In this document: in pieces, positions 57,716 to 64,000 of the stretch
How the letters are laid out: every line of letters starts with the position of its first letter
Position numbering within the stretch: the first letter of the stretch is position 1
Assembly: GCF_001428075.1 (NCBI RefSeq)
Contig: NZ_LMSI01000021.1
Location: 103,233-167,232, forward strand
Reading direction: 5' to 3'
Length of the DNA stretch: 64,000 bases
From: Arthrobacter sp. Soil764
GTDB taxonomy: Bacteria > Actinomycetota > Actinomycetes > Actinomycetales > Micrococcaceae
Program-made: the position numbers and the translations under genes
The notes under the pieces: model-generated
The model's input: only the letters and a program-made list of their open reading frames with translations
Told to the model about the DNA's origin: nothing
Databases searched by the model: none

Positions 57716-59866
57716 ATGAAGTCGATGTCAGCTACCAACTTTCCTTCAGACCGGTCCGGCCGGCCCGATGACGCCGCACCCGACGGGGTGCCTCCGGAGC
57801 CGGCGGCTCCGGATCTGGCCCAGCCCGCAGCAGCGGGGGCCAGTGAGACCCGTTCCAGCGCCATCATGGCTGCCGGGACCCTGGTGTCTCGTTTCCTGGG
57901 CTTCGGCAAGACCTGGATGCTCGGTACCGCCTTGGGCCTGGGCTCAACGGTCAATGACACGTTCATCAACGCCAACAACCTGCCCAACCTGATCTTCCTC
58001 CTGGTGGCCGGCGGCGTTTTCAACGCCGTACTGGTCCCGCAGATCATCAAGGCCAGCAAGGCCCCGGACAGGGGAGCGGACTACATCAGCCGGTTGCTGA
58101 CGCTGGCTGTCCTGCTCCTGTTCGGCCTGACGGCGCTGGTCACGCTGGCGGCCCCGGGCGTGATTGAACTGACCACCCAGGGGTATTCACCCCAGCAGAA
58201 GGCCCTGGCTGTGGCCTTCGCGTTCTGGTGCCTGCCGCAGATCTTTTTCTATGGCCTCTATGCCCTGCTCACCCAGGTCCTGAACGCCAACGGAGCCTTT
58301 GGCCCAGCCATGTGGGCTCCCATCCTGAACAACCTGGTGGCCATCGCCGGCCTGGGCATGTTCATCTGGATCTTCGGCGAGAACAAGGTGAACCCCCACA
58401 CCCTGGACAACTGGGGCCCCACCCAAACGCTCCTGGTGGCCGGGTTCTCCACCATCGGCGTGCTGTCCCAGACCGCCATCCTGCTGGTGCCGGTTTTCCG
58501 GCTCAAACTCGGCCTCCGTCCCCGGTTCGGGTGGCGGGGCGTGGGACTGGGCCACGCAGCCAAACTGAGCGTATGGACGCTGTTGACGGCCGCCGTCGGG
58601 CAACTGGCCTTCCTGTACGTCATGCGCATCGCCACCATCCCCGGTGCCGAACGTATCCGGCTGCAGCAGGCCGGCGACGCCTCCGCTGACACGCTCCCCG
58701 GCAACGCGGTCCTGGAGGTGGCCAGCCAGCTGTACCTGCTGCCGCACTCGATCATCGCGCTGTCGCTGGCCACCGTGCTCTTCAACCGCATGACCAGGGC
58801 GTCCCAGGACGGCAACCGCACTGAACTGCGCGATGCCCTCTCCCACGGACTGCGGACCATGGCCGTAGCCACCGTCTTCGGCGCCCTGGCGCTGTTTGCC
58901 CTCGCCGGTCCGCTGGGGATGTTCTTCTCCGGCGGCTCGCGGCAGGACGGCGTCATGCTTGCCCAGACGCTGACCATCCTGGCCCTCAGCACCCCGTTCA
59001 TGAGTGCCAACTTCATGATGTCCCGCGTGTTCTACGCCAACGAGGACGCCCGTACGCCGTTCTACGTCCAGCTGCTGCTCGCGGTGGTGTACGTGGCCGG
59101 CGCCTTTGCCATCCAGTTCCTGCCGGTGGGCCAGATCATCTACGCCATCGCCGTCCTGTACATGGTGGGCAACATCCTCTCCGTGGTCATCAGCGCGTTC
59201 TTCCTGCGGCGCATGCTGGGCCACCTTGACGGCCCGCGGATTGCCAACTCGTACATTCGGATGGGGTACGCGGCCCTTGGCTCGGCAATCGCCGGTGCGG
59301 GCGCCCTGTGGCTCATGGGCAGCTACAACCCGGACGGTTTCGCCTGGCAGAACCGGCTCACCGCGCTGGTAACCGTCGTTGTGGTGGGCCCCGTCATGCT
59401 GGTGGTCTATTTCTTCCTGCTCAAGCTGTTCCGGGTCTCGGAGCTCACCGACATGCTCCGGCCCCTGCTGGGCAGGTTTGGCCGCGGCGGCCTGGCCGCT
59501 GCTCCGGAAGCCGGGGACACGCCGTCGCCCGCTCACGGTGAAGGTGCCGAGGGGGAGCGCAGCCACCGCCCGGAGCGTGCCACCACGTCCGTTGACACCG
59601 GCCTTATCCCACGGATTTCAGGCGAATTTGACGCCGTCTCCTTCCGTGCCGGCCCCGATCCGGAGCACGGTTCCCGGCGGCTGGAAACGTACGACGACGG
59701 CGCGCGGCAAGGTGCCGAAGGCGCCTACCTGCCGGGTGAGGACCAACCGGGCACCGCCCGGGGCGGCCTGCTCAAGGAGCAGATCCCGCTTCCCGGCCGC
59801 CGCACCTACCAAGGCAAGCCCGGCGAGAACCCGTATTTCAAGACCCGGCGCAAGCGGAAAAAGTGA
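57716..59866 (+). CDS. murJ: Lipid II flippase MurJ
   Basis: The 716-residue protein has a polar N-terminus of about 45 residues, fourteen membrane segments starting with MAAGTLVSRFLGFGKTWML, the FINANNLPNLIFLLVAGGVFNAVLVP stretch (quoted here in part: LPNLIFLLVAGGVFNAVLVP) and a hydrophilic C-terminal tail of about 130 residues ending KTRRKRKK. MurJ moves lipid II to the outer face of the membrane for peptidoglycan synthesis. ATG 57716 is taken; GTG 57698 and ATG 57725 are alternatives. Its tail lacks the kinase-like domain of the mycobacterial protein, which is encoded separately by the next gene. Confidence 0.95.
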   Translation: MKSMSATNFPSDRSGRPDDAAPDGVPPEPAAPDLAQPAAAGASETRSSAIMAAGTLVSRFLGFGKTWMLGTALGLGSTVNDTFINANNLPNLIFLLVAGGVFNAVLVPQIIKASKAPDRGADYISRLLTLAVLLLFGLTALVTLAAPGVIELTTQGYSPQQKALAVAFAFWCLPQIFFYGLYALLTQVLNANGAFGPAMWAPILNNLVAIAGLGMFIWIFGENKVNPHTLDNWGPTQTLLVAGFSTIGVLSQTAILLVPVFRLKLGLRPRFGWRGVGLGHAAKLSVWTLLTAAVGQLAFLYVMRIATIPGAERIRLQQAGDASADTLPGNAVLEVASQLYLLPHSIIALSLATVLFNRMTRASQDGNRTELRDALSHGLRTMAVATVFGALALFALAGPLGMFFSGGSRQDGVMLAQTLTILALSTPFMSANFMMSRVFYANEDARTPFYVQLLLAVVYVAGAFAIQFLPVGQIIYAIAVLYMVGNILSVVISAFFLRRMLGHLDGPRIANSYIRMGYAALGSAIAGAGALWLMGSYNPDGFAWQNRLTALVTVVVVGPVMLVVYFFLLKLFRVSELTDMLRPLLGRFGRGGLAAAPEAGDTPSPAHGEGAEGERSHRPERATTSVDTGLIPRISGEFDAVSFRAGPDPEHGSRRLETYDDGARQGAEGAYLPGEDQPGTARGGLLKEQIPLPGRRTYQGKPGENPYFKTRRKRKK

Positions 59867-59887
59867 GCCCCATCGGGTCCGGCTCAC
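59863..59887 (+). terminator. Short hairpin at the end of murJ
   Basis: GTGAGCC (59863-59869) and GGCTCAC (59881-59887) are perfectly complementary; the first arm contains the murJ stop codon. No T-run, so termination may be partial. Confidence 0.45.
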
Positions 59888-60029
59888 GTCTTCTCCACGG
59901 CCGTTTGGGGCGGATCGGCTAGGATCGAACAGGTACAGGGGTAGTTGCATTCGGGGTTTTGCCATGCGCGGCACCCGAACGGCGGTTGCGTCACCAGACC
60001 GGCAATCCCGGACAGTCTAGGAGGAACAC

Positions 60030-61685
60030 GTGTCCAACCCGATCGATGTCGGATCAGTACTGGGCGGCCGCTACAAGGTCACCGCCACAGTGTTGGCCTC
60101 GCACGACCACGATCTGGTGCTGGACGGTGTGGACCAGGTCCTCAACCGCCCGGTCAGTATCCTGGTAGCCGGACCGGAGAACACCGAACAGGTTGCCCAG
60201 AGTGCCCGCGAAGTCGCCACGGGCGAACGTCCCGGCACCGTACAGGTACTGGACCTTGGCGTCACCGAGGACGCCACCTACCTCATCACCAACCACACGT
60301 CCGCCGCAGACCTGCTGGACTTGGCAGTGGCGCCCAACCCGCCCTATGTGGAACCGTTCTTCACGGACACCCTGGGCAGTGAGATCTTCGGCCAGCCGCG
60401 GTCGCACGAACCCGAGCCGTACGACGAGGAAGACCACGTCGACGCCGGATACATCAACTACGCCGATACGCACCCCAGCCAGGTTGATCCATACCGTTCC
60501 GCTCCCGCAGTACCGCCCAGGCCTGCTGCCCGCCCCGAGTCCCAGCAGCCCGCTGCGCCCGGACGCAACGGCGCAGCCGCTGCGGGTTCCGGTAAAGGTT
60601 CCGGTGTCGGGACCGCCGCTGCCGGTGGTGCGGGTGCTGCAGGTGCGGCGGCCTCGAAGGCGGGTGGCGGGGCCTCCCGGATCGATCCGGATGCCACTGC
60701 CGCACAGCCTGTCGCCCCTCATGACCCATCCCTGCAGGCGCGCGCCGGCTCCGCGGACGCAGATACGGGTCCCAACGATACGGCTGCCACAAGCACACCC
60801 CAGCCGCGGGTCCAGCCCTCCGAAGAGGACCGCACGCCAAAGGTTTCCCTGTGGTCCGATGACGACTATGCGCAGGCAGGGGACAAGGACCACTACGAGG
60901 ACACTCACGAATCCCCGCGGGAACAGCCTCCCGCAACGGGCAAGCCGGCCTTCTTCGCCCGTGCGGCGGCACCCGCTGCCGCCGGCGTGGCGTTCGCCGA
61001 CCGTGACGATGACGACGATGACCGTGATGAGTCCGAAAACCAGCCCCGTTCAATGCGCTGGTTGGTTGGCGGCCTCCTGGCCGTCGTGCTGATCGCAGGC
61101 CTGATCTTCGCCGTAACCAACCTCGGCAGCCTCTTCACCTCCGAGCCGCAGGCCAAGCCGACAGCCGCCCCGGCAACCACCAGTTCCCAGGCGTCAGCAC
61201 CTGCAACGCAGGCAGCACCGTCTGCCCCGCCTGCAGTTCCTCCGGCCATCGAGAGTGTCAGCCGGCAGGGGAACTTCGACTTTGCCGCAACCTTCGATCG
61301 CGATCTGATCAAGGCCTACGACGGCAACGCTGCCAGTTACTGGTCCGACATGGAATTCGCCACCGAGAACTGGGGTGGCTTGGCGCCGCAGGGTGTTCCC
61401 CTCGTGGTGAAACTCAAGGGCACTGCCACTGTCTCTTCCATCACGCTCTCCCAGCTTGGCGGGTCGGGCGGCAACATCACCGTCTACACCAATGACCGGC
61501 CTTCCATGGACGGAGCCAAGGCGGTAGGAACCAACAGCTTCACCTCCACTGACCTGAACATGCCGCTCCCGGAACCGGTCCAGGCACAGTACGTGATTGT
61601 CTCCATCAATTCACTTCCCAAGCTGGCGGCTCCCAAGACCCGCTACGGCTACGGCCTCCGGTTGGCGGAGATCAAGGTCCAGTAG
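60030..61685 (+). CDS. Membrane protein with N-terminal pseudokinase and C-terminal discoidin-like domain
   Basis: The 551-residue protein starts with GSVLGGRYKVTATVLASHDH and VLNRPVSILVAG, which follow the N-lobe of Ser/Thr kinases, but there is no catalytic HRD or DFG. A long Pro/Ala/acid-rich region follows, then one membrane segment (about 343-370) and an outer beta-sandwich (about 405-551, FDFAATFDRDLIKAYDGNAA). GTG 60030 has AGGAGG 5 bases before it. It follows murJ directly. In mycobacteria the MurJ protein itself carries a pseudokinase and an extracellular sugar-binding-like domain; here the same parts are on a separate protein, so a role in controlling lipid II export is likely. Confidence 0.82.
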   Translation: MSNPIDVGSVLGGRYKVTATVLASHDHDLVLDGVDQVLNRPVSILVAGPENTEQVAQSAREVATGERPGTVQVLDLGVTEDATYLITNHTSAADLLDLAVAPNPPYVEPFFTDTLGSEIFGQPRSHEPEPYDEEDHVDAGYINYADTHPSQVDPYRSAPAVPPRPAARPESQQPAAPGRNGAAAAGSGKGSGVGTAAAGGAGAAGAAASKAGGGASRIDPDATAAQPVAPHDPSLQARAGSADADTGPNDTAATSTPQPRVQPSEEDRTPKVSLWSDDDYAQAGDKDHYEDTHESPREQPPATGKPAFFARAAAPAAAGVAFADRDDDDDDRDESENQPRSMRWLVGGLLAVVLIAGLIFAVTNLGSLFTSEPQAKPTAAPATTSSQASAPATQAAPSAPPAVPPAIESVSRQGNFDFAATFDRDLIKAYDGNAASYWSDMEFATENWGGLAPQGVPLVVKLKGTATVSSITLSQLGGSGGNITVYTNDRPSMDGAKAVGTNSFTSTDLNMPLPEPVQAQYVIVSINSLPKLAAPKTRYGYGLRLAEIKVQ

Positions 61686-61702
61686 CAAAGATCTCACCAG
61701 CA

Positions 61703-61731
61703 AGGGCCGTAACACGCGTCATTACGGCCCT
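61703..61731 (+). terminator. Terminator after the pseudokinase gene
   Basis: AGGGCCGTAA (61703-61712) and TTACGGCCCT (61722-61731) are perfectly complementary with a 9-base loop. Confidence 0.8.
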
Positions 61732-61853
61732 GGGTGTTACTGCTGCTGTTACTGCTGCCCGCCGCGCAGCCGCAACGGGAAGGTAGTCTGGAAAAAGCGC
61801 CCTGTGACGGCTGGTCTCCCGTCTTCCCCGATGGTTCACCTTGTCCGGGCGCT

Positions 61854-61879
61854 GGAATATTCAGCACGCGGGCACAGTT
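61854..61879 (+). promoter_or_regulatory. SigR/SigH-type promoter for trxB
   Basis: GGAAT (61854-61858), exactly 18 bases, then GTT (61877-61879) matches the consensus of the redox-stress sigma factors SigR of Streptomyces and SigH of mycobacteria. Transcription would start near 61886, about 55 bases before trxB. Confidence 0.75.
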
Positions 61880-61939
61880 GTGCCATGTGGCCGGCCTCCA
61901 CAGGGAGGCGAGTCGAACAAGGAAGAGGTTCACGGTCCA

Positions 61940-62896
61940 GTGACCATCGAAGAGAAGACGGCGTCCGACGTTCGCGACGTCATCATTGTGGGCTCAGGCC
62001 CGGCGGGCTACACGGCAGCCGTCTATACAGCCCGGGCGAACCTCAAGCCTCTGCTGCTGGCAGGATCAGTGACCGCCGGCGGTGAGTTGATGAACACCAC
62101 CGACGTGGAAAACTACCCCGGCTTTCCTGAAGGGATCATGGGGCCGGACCTCATGGAAAACTTCGAGAAGCAGGCGGCGCGCTTCGGGACCGAGATTCAG
62201 TTTGAGGACGTCACTGCACTGGAGCTCGAGGGTCCGGTCAAGACAGTGACCATCGCCACGGGGGAGACCTTCCAGGCCAAAGCCGTCATCCTCTCCACTG
62301 GCTCTGCCTACAGGGAACTTGGTCTGCCTAACGAGAAGCGGCTCTCAGGCCATGGTGTTAGCTGGTGTGCAACCTGCGATGGTTTCTTTTTCAAGGACCA
62401 GGACATTGCGGTTATCGGCGGCGGTGACTCGGCCATGGAAGAGGCTCTGTTCCTCACCAAGTTTGCGAAATCAGTAACGGTTGTCCACCGCCGTGATTCG
62501 CTGAAGGCCTCCAAAATCATGGCAGACCGCGCACTCGCCCACGAGAAGATCAAGTTCGTCTGGAACAGCACCGTGGACGATGTCCTGGGAACCGACAAAG
62601 TGAGCGGTCTTCGGTTGAAGAACCTGTTGGACGGTTCGCTCTCGGAGCTCGCAGTCACCGGTGTCTTCGTCGCTATCGGCAATGATCCCCGTACCGACCT
62701 CGTCAAAGACGTCCTCGAGTTGACGCCAGAGGCAACTATCGCCGTGGAAGGTCGCAGCTCCAGGACAAGCCTCCCCGGTGTGTTCGCTGCCGGCGATGTC
62801 GTGGACCTCACGTACCGTCAGGCCATCACCGCTTCCGGTTCCGGCTGCGTGGCGGCAATCGACGTCGAACACTACCTGGCAGACCTGCCGGCATAA
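61940..62896 (+). CDS. trxB: Thioredoxin reductase
   Basis: The 318-residue flavoprotein has the FAD motif [16 protein letters not shown], the redox-active CATC (near residue 143, in SWCATCDG), the NADPH motif [10 protein letters not shown] with HRRD, and the C-terminal FAD motif VFAAGDVVD. It reduces thioredoxin with NADPH. GTG 61940 is chosen as the start since it gives the normal N-terminus; its ribosome binding site is weak. A SigR/SigH-type promoter lies upstream, and trxA follows 37 bases later in the same operon. Confidence 0.96.
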   Translation: MTIEEKTASDVRDVIIVGSGPAGYTAAVYTARANLKPLLLAGSVTAGGELMNTTDVENYPGFPEGIMGPDLMENFEKQAARFGTEIQFEDVTALELEGPVKTVTIATGETFQAKAVILSTGSAYRELGLPNEKRLSGHGVSWCATCDGFFFKDQDIAVIGGGDSAMEEALFLTKFAKSVTVVHRRDSLKASKIMADRALAHEKIKFVWNSTVDDVLGTDKVSGLRLKNLLDGSLSELAVTGVFVAIGNDPRTDLVKDVLELTPEATIAVEGRSSRTSLPGVFAAGDVVDLTYRQAITASGSGCVAAIDVEHYLADLPA

Positions 62897-62933
62897 TCTG
62901 CGCCCATTGATATCCGAAGAGAAAGATAAGGTT

Positions 62934-63260
62934 ATGAGCAACGCTAAAGATGTAACTGACGCAAGTTTCGGCACCGACGTCCTGTCCGCCGAGAAGCCGG
63001 TAATCGTCGATTTCTGGGCCGAATGGTGCGGCCCCTGCCGCAAGCTCGGGCCCATTCTGGACGAAATCTCTGTCGAGTACAGCGAAAAGGTGGACGTCGT
63101 CAAGGTAAATGTTGATGACAACCCTGCCATTGCCGCTGAATACGGAATCACCTCTATCCCGGCCGTCTACCTCTTCCAGGGTGGCGAAGTGAAGAGCACT
63201 GTCATCGGTGCCAAACCCAAGCAGTTCTTTGAGAAGGAATTCTCTGACGTTCTTTCGTAA
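62934..63260 (+). CDS. trxA: Thioredoxin
   Basis: A 108-residue thioredoxin with the active site WCGPC (C32, C35), VDFWAEW before it and the cis-Pro region GITSIPAVYLF. It passes electrons from thioredoxin reductase, encoded just upstream, to ribonucleotide reductase, peroxiredoxins and other disulfide proteins. GATAAGG precedes the ATG. A strong terminator follows. Confidence 0.97.
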   Translation: MSNAKDVTDASFGTDVLSAEKPVIVDFWAEWCGPCRKLGPILDEISVEYSEKVDVVKVNVDDNPAIAAEYGITSIPAVYLFQGGEVKSTVIGAKPKQFFEKEFSDVLS

Positions 63261-63300
63261 GTGACTGACCCCTGGTACGACGCAGGGGAGTTGGAATAGA

Positions 63301-63337
63301 AGAATGGCCACCGCCCCGCAGCGGTGGCCATTCTTTT
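63301..63337 (+). terminator. Terminator after trxA
   Basis: Fourteen-base perfect arms AGAATGGCCACCGC (63301-63314) and GCGGTGGCCATTCT (63321-63334) followed by TTT. It closes the trxB-trxA operon. Confidence 0.93.
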
Positions 63338-63364
63338 GCCCTGCGCGCGATCGGTTGCCAGTGA

Positions 63365-63380
63365 TGTTTCACGTGAAACT
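63365..63380. promoter_or_regulatory. parS-like centromere site
   Basis: TGTTTCACGTGAAACT matches the ParB-binding site TGTTTCACGTGAAACA at 15 of 16 positions. Confidence 0.9.
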
Positions 63381-63945
63381 CCCGCTGCCAATATTCCGTC
63401 TCCTTAACTCGAATTGGCAGAACCTGTCAATCGTCTGAGCTAAGACCGCCAACACGGCCAATGCTGAACCTGCGCGGCCTGAGGTGAAGAATGCGACGAG
63501 CGTCAGCACCATCCGACCCCCGGTAGCTAGCCGAAGGATCGAGGCAAGCGGCACAAGCTACTCGAATTCGCAATCGGTGTCTGCTCCGGCCTCGCGACTT
63601 CGCGGCTTGGGGTTGGTTTTGCCCGGGCTAAAGCTCCAACAAAGCGAGCGGGGAGGGCATCGCTGTCGGAATGGTTTCACGTGAAACAATTCCCACCGTC
63701 CAATCGGAACGCGCAGCCGATCCGCTCGGTAGATCGTGGTTCGCAACGCATGCTCCCTCGGAATGTTAAGAAAAACACAAAGGAACGCGCCCTAATCCAC
63801 GGTCAGCTGCCCATCAAGCCTGTGTACAGGCAATTGCCGTTCCGCATGCCGCGCCCAAAGGCTCGAAACCATGGGGAACGGCAAGCCAGGGAGTCCGGGG
63901 CTAGCGGCGCCGGCGGGCATGCAGGTACCGGACGCGTGAGGATGA
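63381..63945. other. Origin-proximal stretch without a recognised gene
   Basis: Apart from the second parS site these 565 bases show only short frames with no ribosome binding site or family likeness. A 61-residue minus-strand frame at 63369-63554 is hydrophobic in part (VLTLVAFFTSG) but overlaps a parS site and lacks support, so I do not call it. Confidence 0.6.
63673..63688. promoter_or_regulatory. parS-like centromere site
   Basis: GGTTTCACGTGAAACA matches the parS consensus at 15 of 16 positions, 308 bases from the first site. Two such sites mark the origin-proximal end of the window. Confidence 0.9.
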
Positions 63946-64000
63946 CTATTTCAGCCGCTGCTCCGCAACGTTGTCCTGCGTACCTTCTACCGCCTGGCGT
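63946..64000 (-). CDS. 3' end of an unidentified minus-strand gene
   Basis: Reading the minus strand from the right edge, a frame is open for 17 codons and ends at TAG 63948-63946. The last residues are RQAVEGTQDNVAEQRLK, a charged helical tail typical of a protein end. In related genomes a parB gene lies in this direction, but 17 residues do not allow that identification. Confidence 0.4.
   Translation of the reverse strand, partial: RQAVEGTQDNVAEQRLK

Noticed and set aside
1..64000. Insertion sequences, prophage, tRNA or rRNA genes
   Set aside because: I found no transposase, integrase or phage-like product, no terminal inverted repeats with target duplications, and no stretch that folds as tRNA or resembles rRNA.

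Overview
The window reads as chromosomal DNA of a high-GC actinobacterium of the Arthrobacter/Pseudarthrobacter type (Micrococcaceae). The evidence is the codon composition, many GTG starts, the block rpsF-ssb-rpsR-rplI-dnaB, the block cca-NUDIX-murJ-pseudokinase-trxB-trxA, and two parS-like sites at the right end, which place that end close to the replication origin. I saw no insertion sequence, prophage, CRISPR array, rRNA or tRNA.

Layout. 0-2 kb: end of a repeat-bearing surface protein, a class F-like sortase and a universal stress protein. 2-5.2 kb: a copper module (csoR, copZ, copA) with two CsoR-type operators. 5.2-11 kb: small housekeeping and transport genes (DUF2277, a lone WXG100 protein, an EamA transporter divergent from a CGNR zinc-finger protein, membrane proteins, a MATE exporter, DoxX). 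11.2-15.6 kb: one very large secreted enzyme joining a rhamnogalacturonan acetylesterase to a family 11 rhamnogalacturonan lyase. 15.7-24.8 kb: tandem hotdog protein, dnaB, a 645-base gap dense in DnaA-box-like sequences, a secreted protein, an FMN reductase, a PhzF-family protein, and the ribosomal protein/ssb operon, whose leader can fold over the rpsF ribosome binding site.

25-38.8 kb is the accessory part: a GH16-like lipoprotein, then a tightly coupled operon of an HPr-kinase-like P-loop protein, a family 2 glycosyltransferase, a lipid-linked-sugar flippase, a large polytopic membrane protein, two tiny membrane proteins and a calcineurin-like phosphoesterase. It faces a pair of convergent glycosyltransferases and is followed by a LAL-type LuxR regulator and a NeuD-like acyltransferase. 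Together they look like a glycan assembly and export locus; the product cannot be told from sequence.

38.8-54 kb (mostly minus strand): M18 aminopeptidase, amino acid permease, ABC-2 exporter, a PAP2-lipid kinase fusion, an MFS transporter with its DeoR regulator, an ABC-F protein, a lipoprotein class B penicillin-binding protein, a carotenoid-desaturase-like oxidoreductase and a GT87-like membrane glycosyltransferase. 54-54.9 kb is a poorly coding stretch with two tiny open frames that carry near-perfect Shine-Dalgarno sequences. 54.9-63.3 kb: phosphoglycerate-mutase-like phosphatase, cca, NUDIX, murJ, a membrane pseudokinase, trxB (behind a SigR/SigH-type promoter) and trxA. The last ~700 bases hold the two parS sites and the 3' end of an unidentified minus-strand gene.
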